Source: Symsagittifera roscoffensis (taxonomy: Eukaryota; Xenacoelomorpha; Acoela; Convolutidae). Taken from it: a DNA stretch of 64,000 nt. The stretch is from the NCBI RefSeq assembly GCF_963678635.1, contig NC_087064.1:58786338-58850337 (forward strand). The letters are read 5' to 3'. The notes under the pieces were generated by a model. That model had not been told where the DNA came from. It searched no databases and worked only from the letters and a program-made list of their open reading frames with translations. Positions 34,920-47,199 of the stretch are shown here, piece by piece (the first letter of the stretch is position 1; every line of letters starts with the position of its first letter). The translations under genes were made by a program, and so were the position numbers.

Positions 34920-35050
34920 CATGAGTTCTTAACTACTTGATGGACTGGAGTAAGTGGCAGGAGATATCGCATTATCCAGTCGAAGTTGGGCGGGTGGCCC
35001 ATTTCCTTACAAAACTTTAAAATCTGCCTAGGCAAAGCACCAGATGCCAT
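34920..35050 (-). pseudogene. Decayed duplicate of exon 1 of the 18796-20557 gene
   Basis: Minus-strand ATG at 35050-35048 begins MASGALPRQILKF and keeps the block EMGHPPNFDW, PLTPVHQV and a donor GTATGT at 34919-34914. It is 131 bp instead of 132: one base is lost near the 3' end, so it cannot join the intact exon 2 in frame. Homology extends into about 55 bp of intron 1 (as far as GATGGGGTG at about 34873) and about 200 bp upstream, where it is cut off at about 35256 by the second 1.5-kb direct repeat. No partner for exon 2 was found nearby. Confidence 0.85.
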
Positions 35051-35265
35051 AGTTAGGTTTCAAAATATCGTAATCTTCAATTGAATTATATAATAATTTA
35101 TAAAATTGTACGTTTTACTAGTTTCAGTGAACCTTTGTTAAATTTTGTATGTATTTTGAGAAATTAAGTCATAATAATACTGACGTGAGTTTTTTTGTGC
35201 CTTTCGTTTGACTGTATAAATTCTAAGAATAGACAAGCTACTTGGTAGTTGGTGGTTGCAGAAAA

Positions 35266-36770
35266 ACTATCTACTTGTGTTCTATTTATACCATAACCTT
35301 GTAGATTGATTAACTAATCTCCAACCCTCAATCTTAAATCGATCCTCAATTAAGTAAGGTTGAGATTAGTTAAATGTAGAGAACGCCGCTTTCAATTTAG
35401 AGCGGCAACAATTCAATCTTATGAATCGATATACTCTCTCGCCAACCGGTCTTGTCACGACAACACGACCCAAGTTTAAGGATAACCTCACAAAAAGAGT
35501 AAGAACTAACAGGTTGTTTAAAAAAATTTTACATGGATTTTGAATCACTCATTCTAACCCTTATGTTAACAAATAACTTAGAAAACAATTAAACCATAGT
35601 TCTACACAATTGTTTAAACCAAGATACTAGATGCGACCATGTTATGATACCGCAAAAAAATAGGATGTATCAGATCAAACAGCAAAGGAAAAGGAAGACA
35701 AAACTCTCTGATCAAAACACGTTAAAAACCAACTTCTAGATAACAAAAGGCTATTTTTGAATCCAAAGCGACCATTATAAAAAACCTCAAAAAAATCAGA
35801 GACCTATTAAAAGATAAAAAACAAACAAGTCATCAATCAACAATTTTTTCTGAATCACAAGCTACAACAGCATCATCTTTTAAAAGTAAACATACAATAA
35901 AAACACATCTAACAAAAACCAGTACGATTGTATAACTGAAAAGAGAATCTAAGGCAAATTGAAAATCATACTAACAGTAAAAGCACATAAAAAATGATGC
36001 AACAATAATTTCGCAATCCGGCCCATCAAAAGGAAAATTGCAATTTTGCCACATTTTAGTTATCACTTTCTTTCGAAAAGGCAATAGCCCAAGCCAACAA
36101 AGACATCTAGAAATTATAATTAAAAGACACATACTAGAGCACTATCCACCAGGCATCTGTAATATAACATCCCAACACCACAATTTCACTACACAAAGTC
36201 TTCCACCAGATTAAAACAGTAAAACAAAAAATCAACACAACATCGAACACAAACCGATGACAAATTAGTTTTCTAAGAGCTTTTATATAATCAATTAAAA
36301 TTTTTCTTTACCAGAAATCACAACCAGCAAATTGAATAATCACAAGTGATGTTTTCTCGAATATTTTTAGCCAGATATCATTGTTAGAAACTGACAAAAC
36401 ACTCATGTATATCCAACATAGAAATCACGTCATGCAGCAATAAAAACAAAAACAGTTTTCTTTTCACAATTTTTAGGTTCAATTCACGAAAAATCCTAGT
36501 CTCACAGAAAACAGTTTCGATTTACAAAAAAGACCAGCAGAGATTTATGAATTTGTTTTTTAACATAATCTAGACTGGTAGAACACTCTGAAAACAATTT
36601 TGCACATACTGTTTTTCTCATCTGGTGTTGTTACTATTGGATGAATAGGTGATATACTTGTGTGTGTGTGTGTGTGTTGTTTTTCGCTGTGTTTGAATAA
36701 TTTCATCATCAGTGAAATGCGATGGTGTTTGAAAATTTAAGTGTTGAAACTGCAGATGACACAGATTATG
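35266..36770 (+). repeat. 1.5-kb direct repeat, copy 2
   Basis: Partner of 33326-34819, offset about 1,940 bp. It holds a (TG)n tract at 36659-36677. Followed within 225 bp by the start of the gag-like relic, which suggests a 5' LTR or leader of that element. Confidence 0.75.
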
Positions 36771-36992
36771 TATGGGATTTAGAATGGTATCACGATATGT
36801 TTTTTAATATGCTAAGCGATATTTCTGGCTCAGCAATTCAAACTATGCCAGCAAAACAAACTATCTAAGTGTAGTTCTATTGACAAAATATACCACTCTT
36901 GATTGACCATTTTTTTTAATGCCCTACGATAGGACAGTGGAAAAACGTTCAACTCATGAAAACACAAAAATTTTAAACACCATTGCATTTCT

Positions 36993-38990
36993 TTGATGAA
37001 ACAAAACTTTAAATATAATCAGCAGCAATACAGCCACTTCGTTCACCCATTCATCCATCAACAACAACATCGTGTAAAAGAAACAGTACCAGGTTTCCAT
37101 ATACAACGCTGCAAAAAAAATTTGAGAGTGCAGTTTTTACTAAAAATTCATAAATGGATTATCAAACACATAGGCCAATAACCAGAAAACGCCATTCTTA
37201 TTAAAAGAAAATACGTAAATCATCCAAGAGCACGACCACTCTTAACAACGCAAAAACAACCTGAGGAACACAACTATAATCAGCAGTTACCTAAGAACTC
37301 AAATCAACAATCAATAGTTTTTCACGATCCCTTTCAAATATCCATTCAGATCGCACTGAAAATCGTCCTTTTTTCAACAAAACAAAAACTACACAAAGAC
37401 TAGACAATTCAACAGAAGTCAACACAATACTCAGAAGATGAAAAAAACTTTCATCATCACCATCAAAAAACATTACTCGAATCAACGAAATTATCAATGG
37501 AATAACATTGACCAGCCAGATGAAATTTTCAACCAGATATCTTTGAACCTTGTACAAATCCATCATGAAATCGACCAATAAAACCTATAAATCCTACGAG
37601 ATCAAATATTATACCACCACGTTACAAGCTAAAATCACAATACACAAAACAAAACCAAGGCTACCTACCAGGAAGAATGAGAAAATAAATCCAATGCCAT
37701 TCAATTACAAACAGTAACACAAATAACCAACCCAGCAGAATCAATCCAAATGACAAAAGCTATGCTTAGTGGGTGGATCATTCATCATGTCAAATCAACC
37801 ACTAATGGTTTTTACAGGAACAGATCCTAAATACTCAGTCGATGACTATTTAAACGCTGCCACAGCCAACCTTTTTTAAACATAGGGCCAGAATCTAGGC
37901 ACAGATGGTAGAACTAGCACAAATCACACTCGATGGTGCAGCTCAAAAATGGTTTTCGTTTGGACCAATAGAAATCAAATCAGAAACTCTGGTACGAAAA
38001 GCATTTTCTCTGAATACACACGATTACAAAAAAGGACAGTCATTCTATTGATGACTTTAACACCACAATTAGAAAAAATAAAAATCAAGAAAAAAGCATC
38101 ACATCCAGCAAACTGAAAAAAGATTTTTGCAGTTTCGTAGACAAACAAAAACACGAAGAAATCAAAAGGAAATTAGGAGAAACATAAAGTTTAAAATTAC
38201 AATTTGTTTCTACTTTTCCTAAATCTACTTAACATATAAATAGTATACATGACAGAGATAAAAAGCTAGCAGAAAAAATTACCCAAATACTCAACATGTA
38301 CAAAATGAACTCAATTTTTGAAAAAAACCCCTATTTTACGAAATGATGTAACTTTTGTGAATGATACCGACAAAGCATTGCCGAAAGTAGACAAACACAA
38401 CAAGATAAGTCAAACCGATTAAAAAATATTTTTGTTAACCAAATCATAAGAAAAGATCAGAACTTACCTAAAAGTTCAAAGTATCAATAGCTAAGGAAAA
38501 CCGCTTCCATCTGGCTATAAAAACCATTGAACAAAATTATCAAACAACAAAAACACTCGAGGAAGATCTCCATGCAGAAAAAATACAGATCACGAAACAA
38601 ACATAGGCGCTCTAACAGCTTTAATAGTCAATAAAAAACAACTCCTCCAGATCAAATTCAAATAGAAGTAATTACTTTTATTATAAAAGGAACCACTCAA
38701 ACTCAAGCAATAGCAATGAATTTTGCTTAAACGAACGTAGCACACCAAAAAATCACCGAAAAATTAATCAAGTACAATAAACTGAAAGGAACCCTGCACA
38801 TCAAGAGTTGAGACCAACGAAACTTCAGATTTCCAACTAAAATACAAACATTGTGAAAGTACTGACAATGAAAGTGACACAGATAGCATCAATACAAAAA
38901 TTCCGCTCATTCTGACCACTACCAGGATGAATACTCCGACAGTAATCCTCATGAATCGGACACAAACCAAACAACAAAAATATATCATAC
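36993..38990 (+). pseudogene. Decayed Ty3/gypsy-like gag
   Basis: Plus-strand fragments in changing frames give a gag order: Gln/His-rich N-terminus (QQQYSHFVHPFIHQQQHR, from about 37024), PAESIQMTKAMLSGW (about 37730), MVFTGTDPKYSVDDYLNA (37803), ITLDGAAQKWFS (about 37926), ETLVRKAFSLNTHDYK (about 37984), LMTLTPQLEKIKIKKKASHP (about 38050), a broken CCHC knuckle (CNFCE then YRQSIAES, about 38353; its His and last Cys are lost) and an Asn/Ser-rich tail (SRSNSNRSN, about 38650). Stops and frameshifts run throughout, and an internal deletion removes the region between IEIKS and ETLVRK. No protease or reverse transcriptase follows; a foldback element begins at 39080. Confidence 0.75.
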
Positions 38991-39079
38991 ACCATATTTT
39001 TTCAAAAACAACGATATAACAAAAGATTTATACCAAAAAACAGTAAAGCTCTTTTTAATCTTTGTCCGAATTTTGTCCG

Positions 39080-42000
39080 AAGTTCTCAGTAATGGTTGAG
39101 TGAGAATGAATTGGAGCCATTTAAAGCACAAGAGAGAAATTGATTTTATAGGTACATATTTACGAAGTGCTTGGTTGTTGAAGTAACATCAAATTTTTTT
39201 TGTTATCTGAAAAGTTTTCTATAGTAGGGTTTTATCGGGAGTTTCCCAGCTGAAGTACAAGTAGAAATATGCAATGAAACTTAGTTCTGACTTTATAATT
39301 TTTTAGAAATTTATCGAAAAAATTTTATGATTTTTAATTAGAAAAAAAATGAACAGAAAACTGTGATTAAAGAAGTGTCTAATATAATTTTTAAGCAAGT
39401 TTGGTTGAAAACCATAAGGTTAGGCCTCTCTTTTTAAATGAAAGAAGTTTGAGGTAAACCATGGCAAAAAACACTAAATTAGCAGTGTTTCTCTTTATTT
39501 CCGCTCATCATTACACTTCTCAGTGCAAAATAATTGAACAAGAATATAAATTTTAGATAAAGTTTTTGAAACAAGATTTTGTTGCTGGTTGTCGTAAAAC
39601 TCTGTGTTTCAGCTAGAAAAAAATCCCTATCAAAAACATTCTTAAAGTTTGAAATAGGCGTCTATCAAATTTCAAATCTAAATTTCTTTTTAAAAAAAAA
39701 TGGCAGAGTGATGACGTTGATGAGGATCTCATTAGTTGTTTGTTGTACAGGAACACCAGTAATTTAATAAAAAGACGTCGAGGATAATTGATAAAAAAAT
39801 AATAATACCTGATAAATGAACAGATTGTTGAGTTAAAAAATTAAAATTAAGGAATGCTCAATTCTGATTGGTTGACATAATAACTGTTGAAAATTCCATG
39901 AGCATTGTAGATCGATTCTGATTGGTGGATATCAAAAAATTTGAAATTTCCATCAGAAGTAGGGCTCCATTTTGATTAGGTAATATTAAAATGGTTGAAG
40001 ACTTCATTTCAAGTGAAAACTTGATTGAGAATGAGTCAACTTTTAAGCAACACCGAATGTGTTTTTTTTTCATTCTGACTTTCCGTTACATTAAAATTAA
40101 TCAGTCAAAACATAAAACATTCCAATAATTTTCTTTCAATTTTTCGGATATTTCAAATTATGTTTGTCTTGAATGTGATTATACACGCTGACAAGGATCA
40201 AGATATTGTAAGAACTGTGGCGTTTTAAAGTGTTATATTGTAATTTTCATACACATAGCTGCGAGGAAATGAATATTCTTAACAAGAAAAAGCACTACCT
40301 TCCTGTTTTCCTTGTTGTCGAACTTATCTTGGCATTACACAAAGCGGTTGCATGCACTCTGAGCAACCTCCAAAGAAGACTGACACGTTCCAAGAAAAGA
40401 ATAAATTTTTATAATTTTCGAAAAACTAGAGTATGTGTGGGAAAAATTAGCATAAATACTTAGTTTTGTAAATTGTTATATATGTAGAACATAGAACAAC
40501 CAACACTTCACCTAAACGTGTTTAACACCAAAGAAGCAAATTTATGCGATAAAATATTTTACAATAAAGTTTTAAAGGATATTAATAAATTGTTTTTGTT
40601 CAAAGGATATAAATGACGGAAAAACTAACGCAAGCAACAAAAGAGTTTAAATGGTCATGAAAATCTCAATGGAAATCGATCCAAAACACTTCAATTCACA
40701 TTTTTGACGGAAAAGTAACAGACTTATGAAAATTCTGTTGTGTTAAATTTTTGATCAAAACGATTCTATAACCTTGTGAGTGAAGACGTATGCAAAATTT
40801 GAAAAGTGGTAAGAAGAAAAAGTGTACTGAATAGTTATAAAATATGGACTAATTAAATTGTTTTGCTTAGCTATAATTCTTACAAACTTCCTAGTTTAGT
40901 GTATTTGACAGAGTTCATAGAGCAGCGCGGTTTCAAGCCAATAAAGAAAATCATGTTTCTTTACTGTTTTTGATAACTGGCGATGACAAAAAGATGAAAC
41001 TTTGGATAATTTTGTTCGACGTTGAACATTTCGGGATGAGAAATACAGAAATCTGCTGTAAAACTTCCTTTCAAAATCAAAGCTTAAGGTAAAAGAATGA
41101 ACATACAGTTATCTGGTGCAGCAATTTTTTCTAAAGACTTAGCAAATGGAATTTTTGAACGATCGTTGAAATGATACAGCTTTCCGAGTAATTTTTTTGA
41201 TAAAAATGGAATCAATCTGAAAATGGCTGTCAAGCGAAAACCAAAAAAGACTCAAATTGAAGTTTTTTCGACAAATCAAAGCAGAATTGAACTGAATTCT
41301 CTGGGAAATTTGATATCAAATTGCTTCAGTTTAGGTTGTAAGTAACAGATCGAGAAAAAAATCTGGATAAAAACAGTCAAGTATGGGTAAATATCTGTGA
41401 ATCATTGGAGTTTTGTTAGTTTTTGGTAATTTAAGTGAAAATTCAGATAATTCAAAAACACCTTTTCCGAAGTAAGCAACTCTGAGAAAAAAACATTCGA
41501 TTTATAGATACATTTTCCCATTAAACTATCAAAAGGTTTTGTTGAAGTCAAGGAAAAATGGTTAATCTGGAAGATACCAGAAGCAGCAGAGTTTAAAAAT
41601 CTGCTTTTAAGACCTGTAGTTACTTAATTTTTAATTTAAACAACCAAAACATTCTGCTGAAGAAAGACTTTTAGAGAAAACAAAAAGATTGTTTGCTGGA
41701 ATTTTTTCAAATTAACTGATAATTTCAGAAGAAAGAGATGTATAAACTCTCCATTGTAATGATATTTGATGCACGGTGTGAAGCAAAAATACAGCTAATT
41801 TTGTAATTTCGCTCTGGTTCACCTTAGTTTTCTTTCCTTTAAAAAATAGGAGTCAGAATCTTATGATTTTGAATCAAAATTGCTTAGGACTTATATTACA
41901 AATTTTTTAAATCGCAGTTTTCTGTTCAAATTTTTCTTAGTTAATTTTCAGAAACCGTTCCTATGATAGATTGAAAAAAAACCAGAAAGTCAAAACTAGA

Positions 42001-42190
42001 TTTCATTGCGTATTTCTACTTGTACTTCATTTGAGAAACTCCCAAGAAAGGCCTGCTATAGAAAAACTTTCAGATAACAAACGATAGATTTGCTGCTATT
42101 TCAATCATCAAATATTTCGTAAATTCACACCTATAAATTCCATTTTTTCGTTGAGCTCTAAATTCTCACATAACCATTTTCGAGAACTTT
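39080..42190. mobile_element. 3.1-kb foldback element with about 440-bp inverted arms
   Basis: The left arm (about 39080-39515) and right arm (about 41745-42190) are inverted copies: for example TTCATTGCATATTTCTACTT (left, complement) against TTCATTGCGTATTTCTACTT (right), AACAGAAAACTG and TTCTCACTCAACCATT/TTCTCACATAACCATT. Arms are roughly 80 per cent alike by eye. The 2.2-kb interior has no recognisable transposase; a 64-codon frame at 40268-40462 starting MNILNKKKHYLPVF is unassigned. 39856-40010 holds three decayed copies of an approximately 60-bp unit (ATTCTGATTGGTTGA...). It has landed beside, or in, the gag relic. Confidence 0.75.
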
Positions 42191-42625
42191 GAAAAAATCA
42201 AGAATAAAAAGAGACTTTTCCAACAATTTGCAAGAGAATGGATTGTTATTGGTCGCAAAAGTTGTATTTTGCTGAAAAAGTTCGAAATAGCCACTCAATT
42301 AAAGAATGTTATCTGCTAAATTTAAATTTGTTCAAGTTACAATGTAATATTCAGTCGTTTGAGGCTTATCACTAATTTTATTTCTGCCGGCAAATTGTTT
42401 GTTCAATTGATTCTAATTCATTTTTTCATAGTTCAAAATAGTTCAAAATTTTATGCATATTCGGTTCAATAACGAAAAACTACATAGGACGAAAAGCAGG
42501 AATTATCCTAAAACTTTGGACTTCTTGGGAAAAATTATGCTAATTACTGTTGTAGAAGCAAAACAGAGATTGTGAAGAGTTATGAGGTTTTAGTTGAAAT
42601 TTAACCACATTCTAATATGCTTGTA
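42191..42625. other. AT-rich DNA, nothing supported
   Basis: No exon or repeat recognised between the foldback element and the CATA microsatellite. Confidence 0.35.
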
Positions 42626-42768
42626 CATACATACATACATACATACATACATACATACATAGATACATACATACATAGATAGATACATACAAACATACAT
42701 ATATACATACATACATACATACATACATACATACATACATTTATGCATACATACATACATACAAACAT
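42626..42768 (+). repeat. (CATA)n microsatellite
   Basis: Iterated CATA with interruptions (GATA, CAAACATA, TTATG). About 35 units. Confidence 0.97.
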
Positions 42769-42839
42769 ATAGGGTTGCAAGATGTAACGTTAATCAAGAT
42801 CGAATCAGCATCAAAAACAGATTAATAGGCAGAACCAGT

Positions 42840-43040
42840 GTTGGCAGTTGATTTAGCTTCCCAGGAATCAAGTAGATGTAGCGTTGGACAGTTGTTATAT
42901 CTTCCCAAAACTCCAACAAAGCAGTTTTGGGCAGTTGATTTAGCTTCCCAGGACTCAAGTAGATGCTGTGTTGGGCAGTTTCTTTAGCTTCCCAAGACTC
43001 CAGCAAACCAATGTTGGGTAGTTGATTTAGCTTACCAGGA
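42840..43040 (-). repeat. 43-44 bp tandem repeat, 4.6 copies
   Basis: Units start at GTTGGCAGTTG, GTTGGACAGTTG, TTGGGCAGTTG, GTTGGGCAG and GTTGGGTAG (about every 43 bp), each with a TTTAGCTTCCCA-type centre. Two alternating variants (GGACTCAAGTAGATG and AAGACTCCAGCAAACC) make an 87-bp dimer. A 70-codon minus-strand frame (42794-43006) spans it, with SPGKLNQLPKTALLEFWE- and IPGKLNQLP-type repeats, but it has no domain and is probably incidental. Confidence 0.85.
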
Positions 43041-43343
43041 TTGTCTCAGGAAATTGTGTAAAATGTCCCTACCCCCCAATATTCTTACCAAAAATTTATC
43101 TGAATGTCTCTAAAATGTCCTGCGTCCCCTTAATCAATTGCAATTGAAAAGTCAGAACGGGTTTCCTACACCAGGTTATGATTGAAAATTACTCTAAAAT
43201 AAATCTTATTGTCTTGAAAATGTACCACATGTTTTTGAAATTTCGTTAAAAAAACTCAAAAAAGATATGAAATTTTTATTAAAAAAATCATTATATCAAA
43301 TATGCCAAAAATTTCGTCTAAAAAAACTTGTCTGGTACCTGGT

Positions 43344-43790
43344 TGTCACGCGTTTTTCCACTACTGTTGTGGGTCTGGGGCTATTTACCTTATTCATTGC
43401 TAAAAAAAAATTTTGTGTCCGGTCACTCCACCTGATCCGGCCAGACCACCTACTTTATCTCGAGTTTACTTTGTGTTACCTTCGCGTTTCAACTCCTGTT
43501 TTTAGTCTTTTTTACGGTCAATATTGAATCTGGTTAAAATTATGTGACCAAATTGACAATAACAATTGTTTGGTTTTAGTAATAAGAACCCCCTTAATAC
43601 AATTTCACACCACAACCCTACATCATAAACAACCGCCCAGTCTAACCTCTCCTCTTTATAGCCCCCACTTAAGTTAAAAACCCCTAAAGCGTTATGGGTG
43701 CTTAACCACTCAAGAGAATTCCCCTGGAACCTGTTTCCAAGCTCTGCTCAAGCGAAATTTTTTGCTCAAAAGAAAACTGTGGGGTGCCGT
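43344..43790. repeat. Type-B LTR half, copy 1
   Basis: Starts TGTCACGCGTTTTTC and is co-linear with 59787-60235: CACCTGATCCGG/CACCCGATCCGG, TTCGCGTTTCAA/TTCGCGTTCCAA, AGCCCCCACTTAA, GATGGGTGCT-like and CTGTTTCCAAGCTCTGCTCAAG. Interpreted as one half of an LTR whose other half is not recognisable here. Confidence 0.7.
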
Positions 43791-44507
43791 CTGTTCACTT
43801 TTATGCCTATCTATTTTTGTATAAAATGGATTTTAATGATACCCGTTTGACCAAACAGCACACTCCGGTGATCTCCACCAGTGGTCTCACTGCACTGGTC
43901 TCACTATTGTTGGTTTCTTCCCAGTAGTGTCCTCTCTTGATTCTCAGGACTTCAGTCCTCTGAACCCCTTCACTATCCATCTGGTCACCTTTTCCAGTGA
44001 AGTGTCCCAGTAGTTCTCCAAGGTTGCAAGGCTATTTGAAAACCCTTTCAACATCCCGAAATCGGGAACCTGCTGAATACATGCTTTTTTGACCAAGACG
44101 ATCGGTCTCATTGTAAAACAGCATAATTATTTTATCAATCAATATAAGAGTATATCCATCTTATCTGGAAATCAAAGTCACTGTCCCTTTTTAGTTTTTT
44201 TCTGGTTTTTCTTTTATTTTTTTCCTTTTTGTTTTTTGTTTCGCTTTACATCTTTTACTCGTTTTTTTTTGTTTCTCTAGTGACTTCGCATGCTCGGTTA
44301 GCTAGGCCTCGTATCCGAAAACGCAGCAAAAAAATATTCACAAGTTTGCCTAAAAAAGTATCACGGTACGACCAGAAGATGGACACAATCCAGTTAAACC
44401 GTACCACGGGTACTCTAGAATTGGTGTGTATCCTGGAGCTGCGTCAAGTGGGCTCAATCCTGTGTTCATGATGTCGGAAAACACCCACGAGCGCCTTCAA
44501 AACAGTA
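43791..44507. other. Non-coding DNA with T-rich tract
   Basis: Contains GGTCTCACT iterations (about 43882-43916) and a T-rich tract at 44190-44280 ending TTTCTCTAG, which looks like an acceptor on the plus strand; the following frame (44281-44471, basic RKRSKKIF) is not recognisable. No gene claimed. Confidence 0.3.
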
Positions 44508-45304
44508 TGTAACAGTCGTTCGCTTACGTTACACATGAGGTTAAGAGAAATAGGCCCTATAACCATTGGCTCAAGCGTCAGGGAAACTACCTGTGTTTTT
44601 GTACTTCATTCTGTTCGAGCTAATTCGGTTCGCCTAAGACATGGGACTACAAACCAAAGATCTCATTTCCAAAATACCACCCCCACCACCCTAGAAATAA
44701 GATCGCCCCAATGGCTAGGTCTCTAAATATCTAAAACACGCAAACGCCGTTGAAAACAGGGTTGGAAACTCAAGTATACCATTAACTTTTACTGGACAGT
44801 GGGCCTTAGATCAATTTCAAATGAATCAACCTATAACCCGCCTTATCTCAACATGACTGTGAAAATATTCTCAAGAAATCAAATTAAGTACTGACTTAGT
44901 GACGTGACTTTAGAAGTGAGCAAATAAAGTAAGTGAAGCAAGTTTTAGGGAATAACTAGTTTTAACTCAAGTACTTTTTTTGTCTTGACCATTGGGTCGC
45001 TCCACTTTTCGACCAGTTCAGTCAAGATGTTCTTTGACCCAACAACGATGGCACTCTCAAAAGAATTCTCGATGCTCTCTATCTGCTCGAATCGATTGTT
45101 ACTATTAGACCAATTGCGAAAAGCAATTTGTCTCCAGACTGATTTCTGTCTACTTTCCTGCAATTATAATAGAGTCTTCTTATTTTATTGACTTCTTATT
45201 TAGTTGTTGCGTTGAACTTCAGCTTGACTTGGCCAATTCGAATTTTTGAAAAATTACCGTTTCCCGATAATCAAGACTAAACTTCAGAATATGACAGACT
45301 GGCA
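44508..45304 (-). repeat. Solo LTR, type A
   Basis: Plus-strand ends TGTAACAGTCG ... CAGACTGGCA. Co-linear with 46310-47199 and 63258-64000 (ACATGAGG, GAAATAGGCCCTAT, ACCATTGGCTCAAG, ATTCGGTTC, CTGGCACA end). Slightly shorter (797 bp). No matching target duplication (CAGTA left, CTATC right), so it was rearranged or recombined. Strand set by analogy with the full element. Confidence 0.85.
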
Positions 45305-45384
45305 CTATCATAGGCATGCATCAAAAGCGCCCGCGCCGCCTTTATGAGTGTACGGCCCACTTTGTTATGACTCGTCTTAATTGA

Positions 45385-45475
45385 GTAATGGCGCGTGGGT
45401 TTTTATGGCCGAATGCCCTTCCTGTCGGCAACCCCTTTCCGTTTTCAACCGGGCTTGGGACCGTCTTCGGCGGAG
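45385..45475 (+). mobile_element. SINE conserved-domain-like segment
   Basis: The stretch TTTTATGGCCGAATGCCCTT, CCTGTCGGCAACCCC and AACCGGGCTTGGGACCG resembles a conserved SINE domain widespread across animals, which I believe is the Nin type. I see no tRNA-like head with box A/B or a tail, so only the central domain is claimed. It lies between two LTRs. Confidence 0.45.
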
Positions 45476-46304
45476 GTACCATCCTCAAAACAGCAAAGAC
45501 CGGTTAAACGCTTTGCTCTTCTCCTCGAAAAAAGCTTTGCTATAAAAACATTGTTATTCAAAAGGAGAGTGGTCTAAGAAAAAAATGATCTGAAGGCAGG
45601 AAAGGTCTTAGTGACGAAAAGCATTAGAAAAGGTAGTTGCATATAATGCGGTTTGTGACGAGCCAGTCAGGAGACAAGAACTAGACGAATACGAGACAAG
45701 AGCTAGACAACAATAAAGTCCAGGCGAATATCGTCGCTGAACACGATTTCTGCCAAGACACTTCAAGGAAATTTCAATTACTTTTGGTCTTAATCTGTTT
45801 TTATTGGGCTAGCATTATGCTCTTGGATTACTCTGCTCTGCTGAACCTATAGTAAATCAGCAGGTCAACAAATATTATGGTAAGCTATGATATCCTGCAC
45901 TCGCTTCGTTTCATTTGTTTGTTGTATTCATATTTTGTCGAACGTGTCCGAGTCCATTCGATGCAATATTCGTGTCCGAGTCCATTCATAGTGAGAATTT
46001 TTAGTCCATTTAAATCCTAGGTTTTTTTGCCGTTCCCCCGGATTGGCACAGTCGAACCCGCCGACGCACTAGAAAAAAGAACAATAAAGGCGTTAGCATC
46101 AAATTTTCAATGAAAGGAGGGTCGGAATATTCTAGAATTTTTAAACTTTCGATTCGAACCAGATAATTTCTGAGAAATGCGGGAACGGCCATTTTGAACG
46201 AAAAAAGAGGAAAAAACAGATGAAACTGACACGCCGAATTAACAAGACGAGGAACAATTGTGAAAAATAGAGAAGAAACGGAGCCTCTTATCGTGATAAC
46301 AAGA
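45476..46304. other. Unassigned DNA between two LTRs
   Basis: No coding sequence recognised. Includes a small repeated AGACAAGA(A/G)CTAGAC pair at about 45676-45710. Confidence 0.35.
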
Positions 46305-46309
46305 CACGA

Positions 46310-47199
46310 TATAACAGTCGCCTGATTAAGTCACACATGAGGCTAAGAGAAATAGGCCCTATTACCATTGGCTCAAGAGTCAGGGACACTATCTCTTGTG
46401 TTTTTCTACCTCATGCGGTCGGAGCCAATTCGGTTCACTTGCGACATGAGACTAAAACCCGTGTTACAGCTTAAGGGCTACTACCAAACTACCCCCCCCC
46501 CCCGCACTCTAGAAGTAAGAACACCCCCATGGTCAGGTCTCAAATACCTAAAACACGCGAACACCATTAAAAACAGGGTTTGAACTCAAGCATATCGTTA
46601 ATTTTTCTTGGACAGTGGACCTTTGATCCATTTCAGATGGATTAACCTAAAAACTCGCATTAACTCAACATAATCACATAAAAGACACTCAAGAAATTTA
46701 AAATAGGTACTCACATACCGACACGACCTCTAGAATTGAATAAGTAAATTAAAAAGCAACTCTAGAATTAATTTAGGGTAATTAGGTCTAGCTCAAGGAG
46801 TTTTTCAATAAATAAATTTGAACTCAAGAATAGGTTTTTCTATCTGGACCATTGGGCAGCTTCAGCTGTCCACCTTTCCACTCAAGGGTCACTCTGGGAC
46901 AGTCAATTCTTCTTCTCTCTCTTTCTGCACTCTTGATTTCCTATCGGGAACAAGATATCTCTACTCGCGTCGTGTAACTCTGGTAAAATTGCGAATAGTT
47001 ATTTCACTTTAGTATTTTTCAGCAACTTTCCCGCAATTATCACTCAAATCCTCTGATTGCTTTTTCTCGTAAATTCAGTTGTCGCGAGAAAACTGAGCAT
47101 GCTAGGCTCAATTCGAAATTTTGAAAAATTACTTTACTCCCCAAAATCAAGATTTCACATTCAGCTCAAGGTCAAACTTCCAAATATGACCGACTGGCA
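46310..47199 (-). repeat. 3' LTR (type A) of the 14.4-kb element
   Basis: 890 bp, plus-strand limits TATAACAGTCG and CGACTGGCA. Holds a poly-C tract (about 46492-46503). Seven CTCAAG words occur in it, a striking excess. Only its right 410 bp match the other LTR of the same element. Confidence 0.85.

Noticed and set aside
36785-36797. TGGTATCACG as a tRNA primer-binding site behind the 1.5-kb repeat
   Set aside because: It is 15 bases past the end of the repeat homology, and a similar TATCACGATATG occurs inside the other repeat copy, so chance is likely.
44229-44471. Basic 80-codon frame after a T-rich tract as a last exon
   Set aside because: The tract and TCTCTAG look like an acceptor, but the peptide has no family, no upstream exon is visible and the frame runs up to an LTR.
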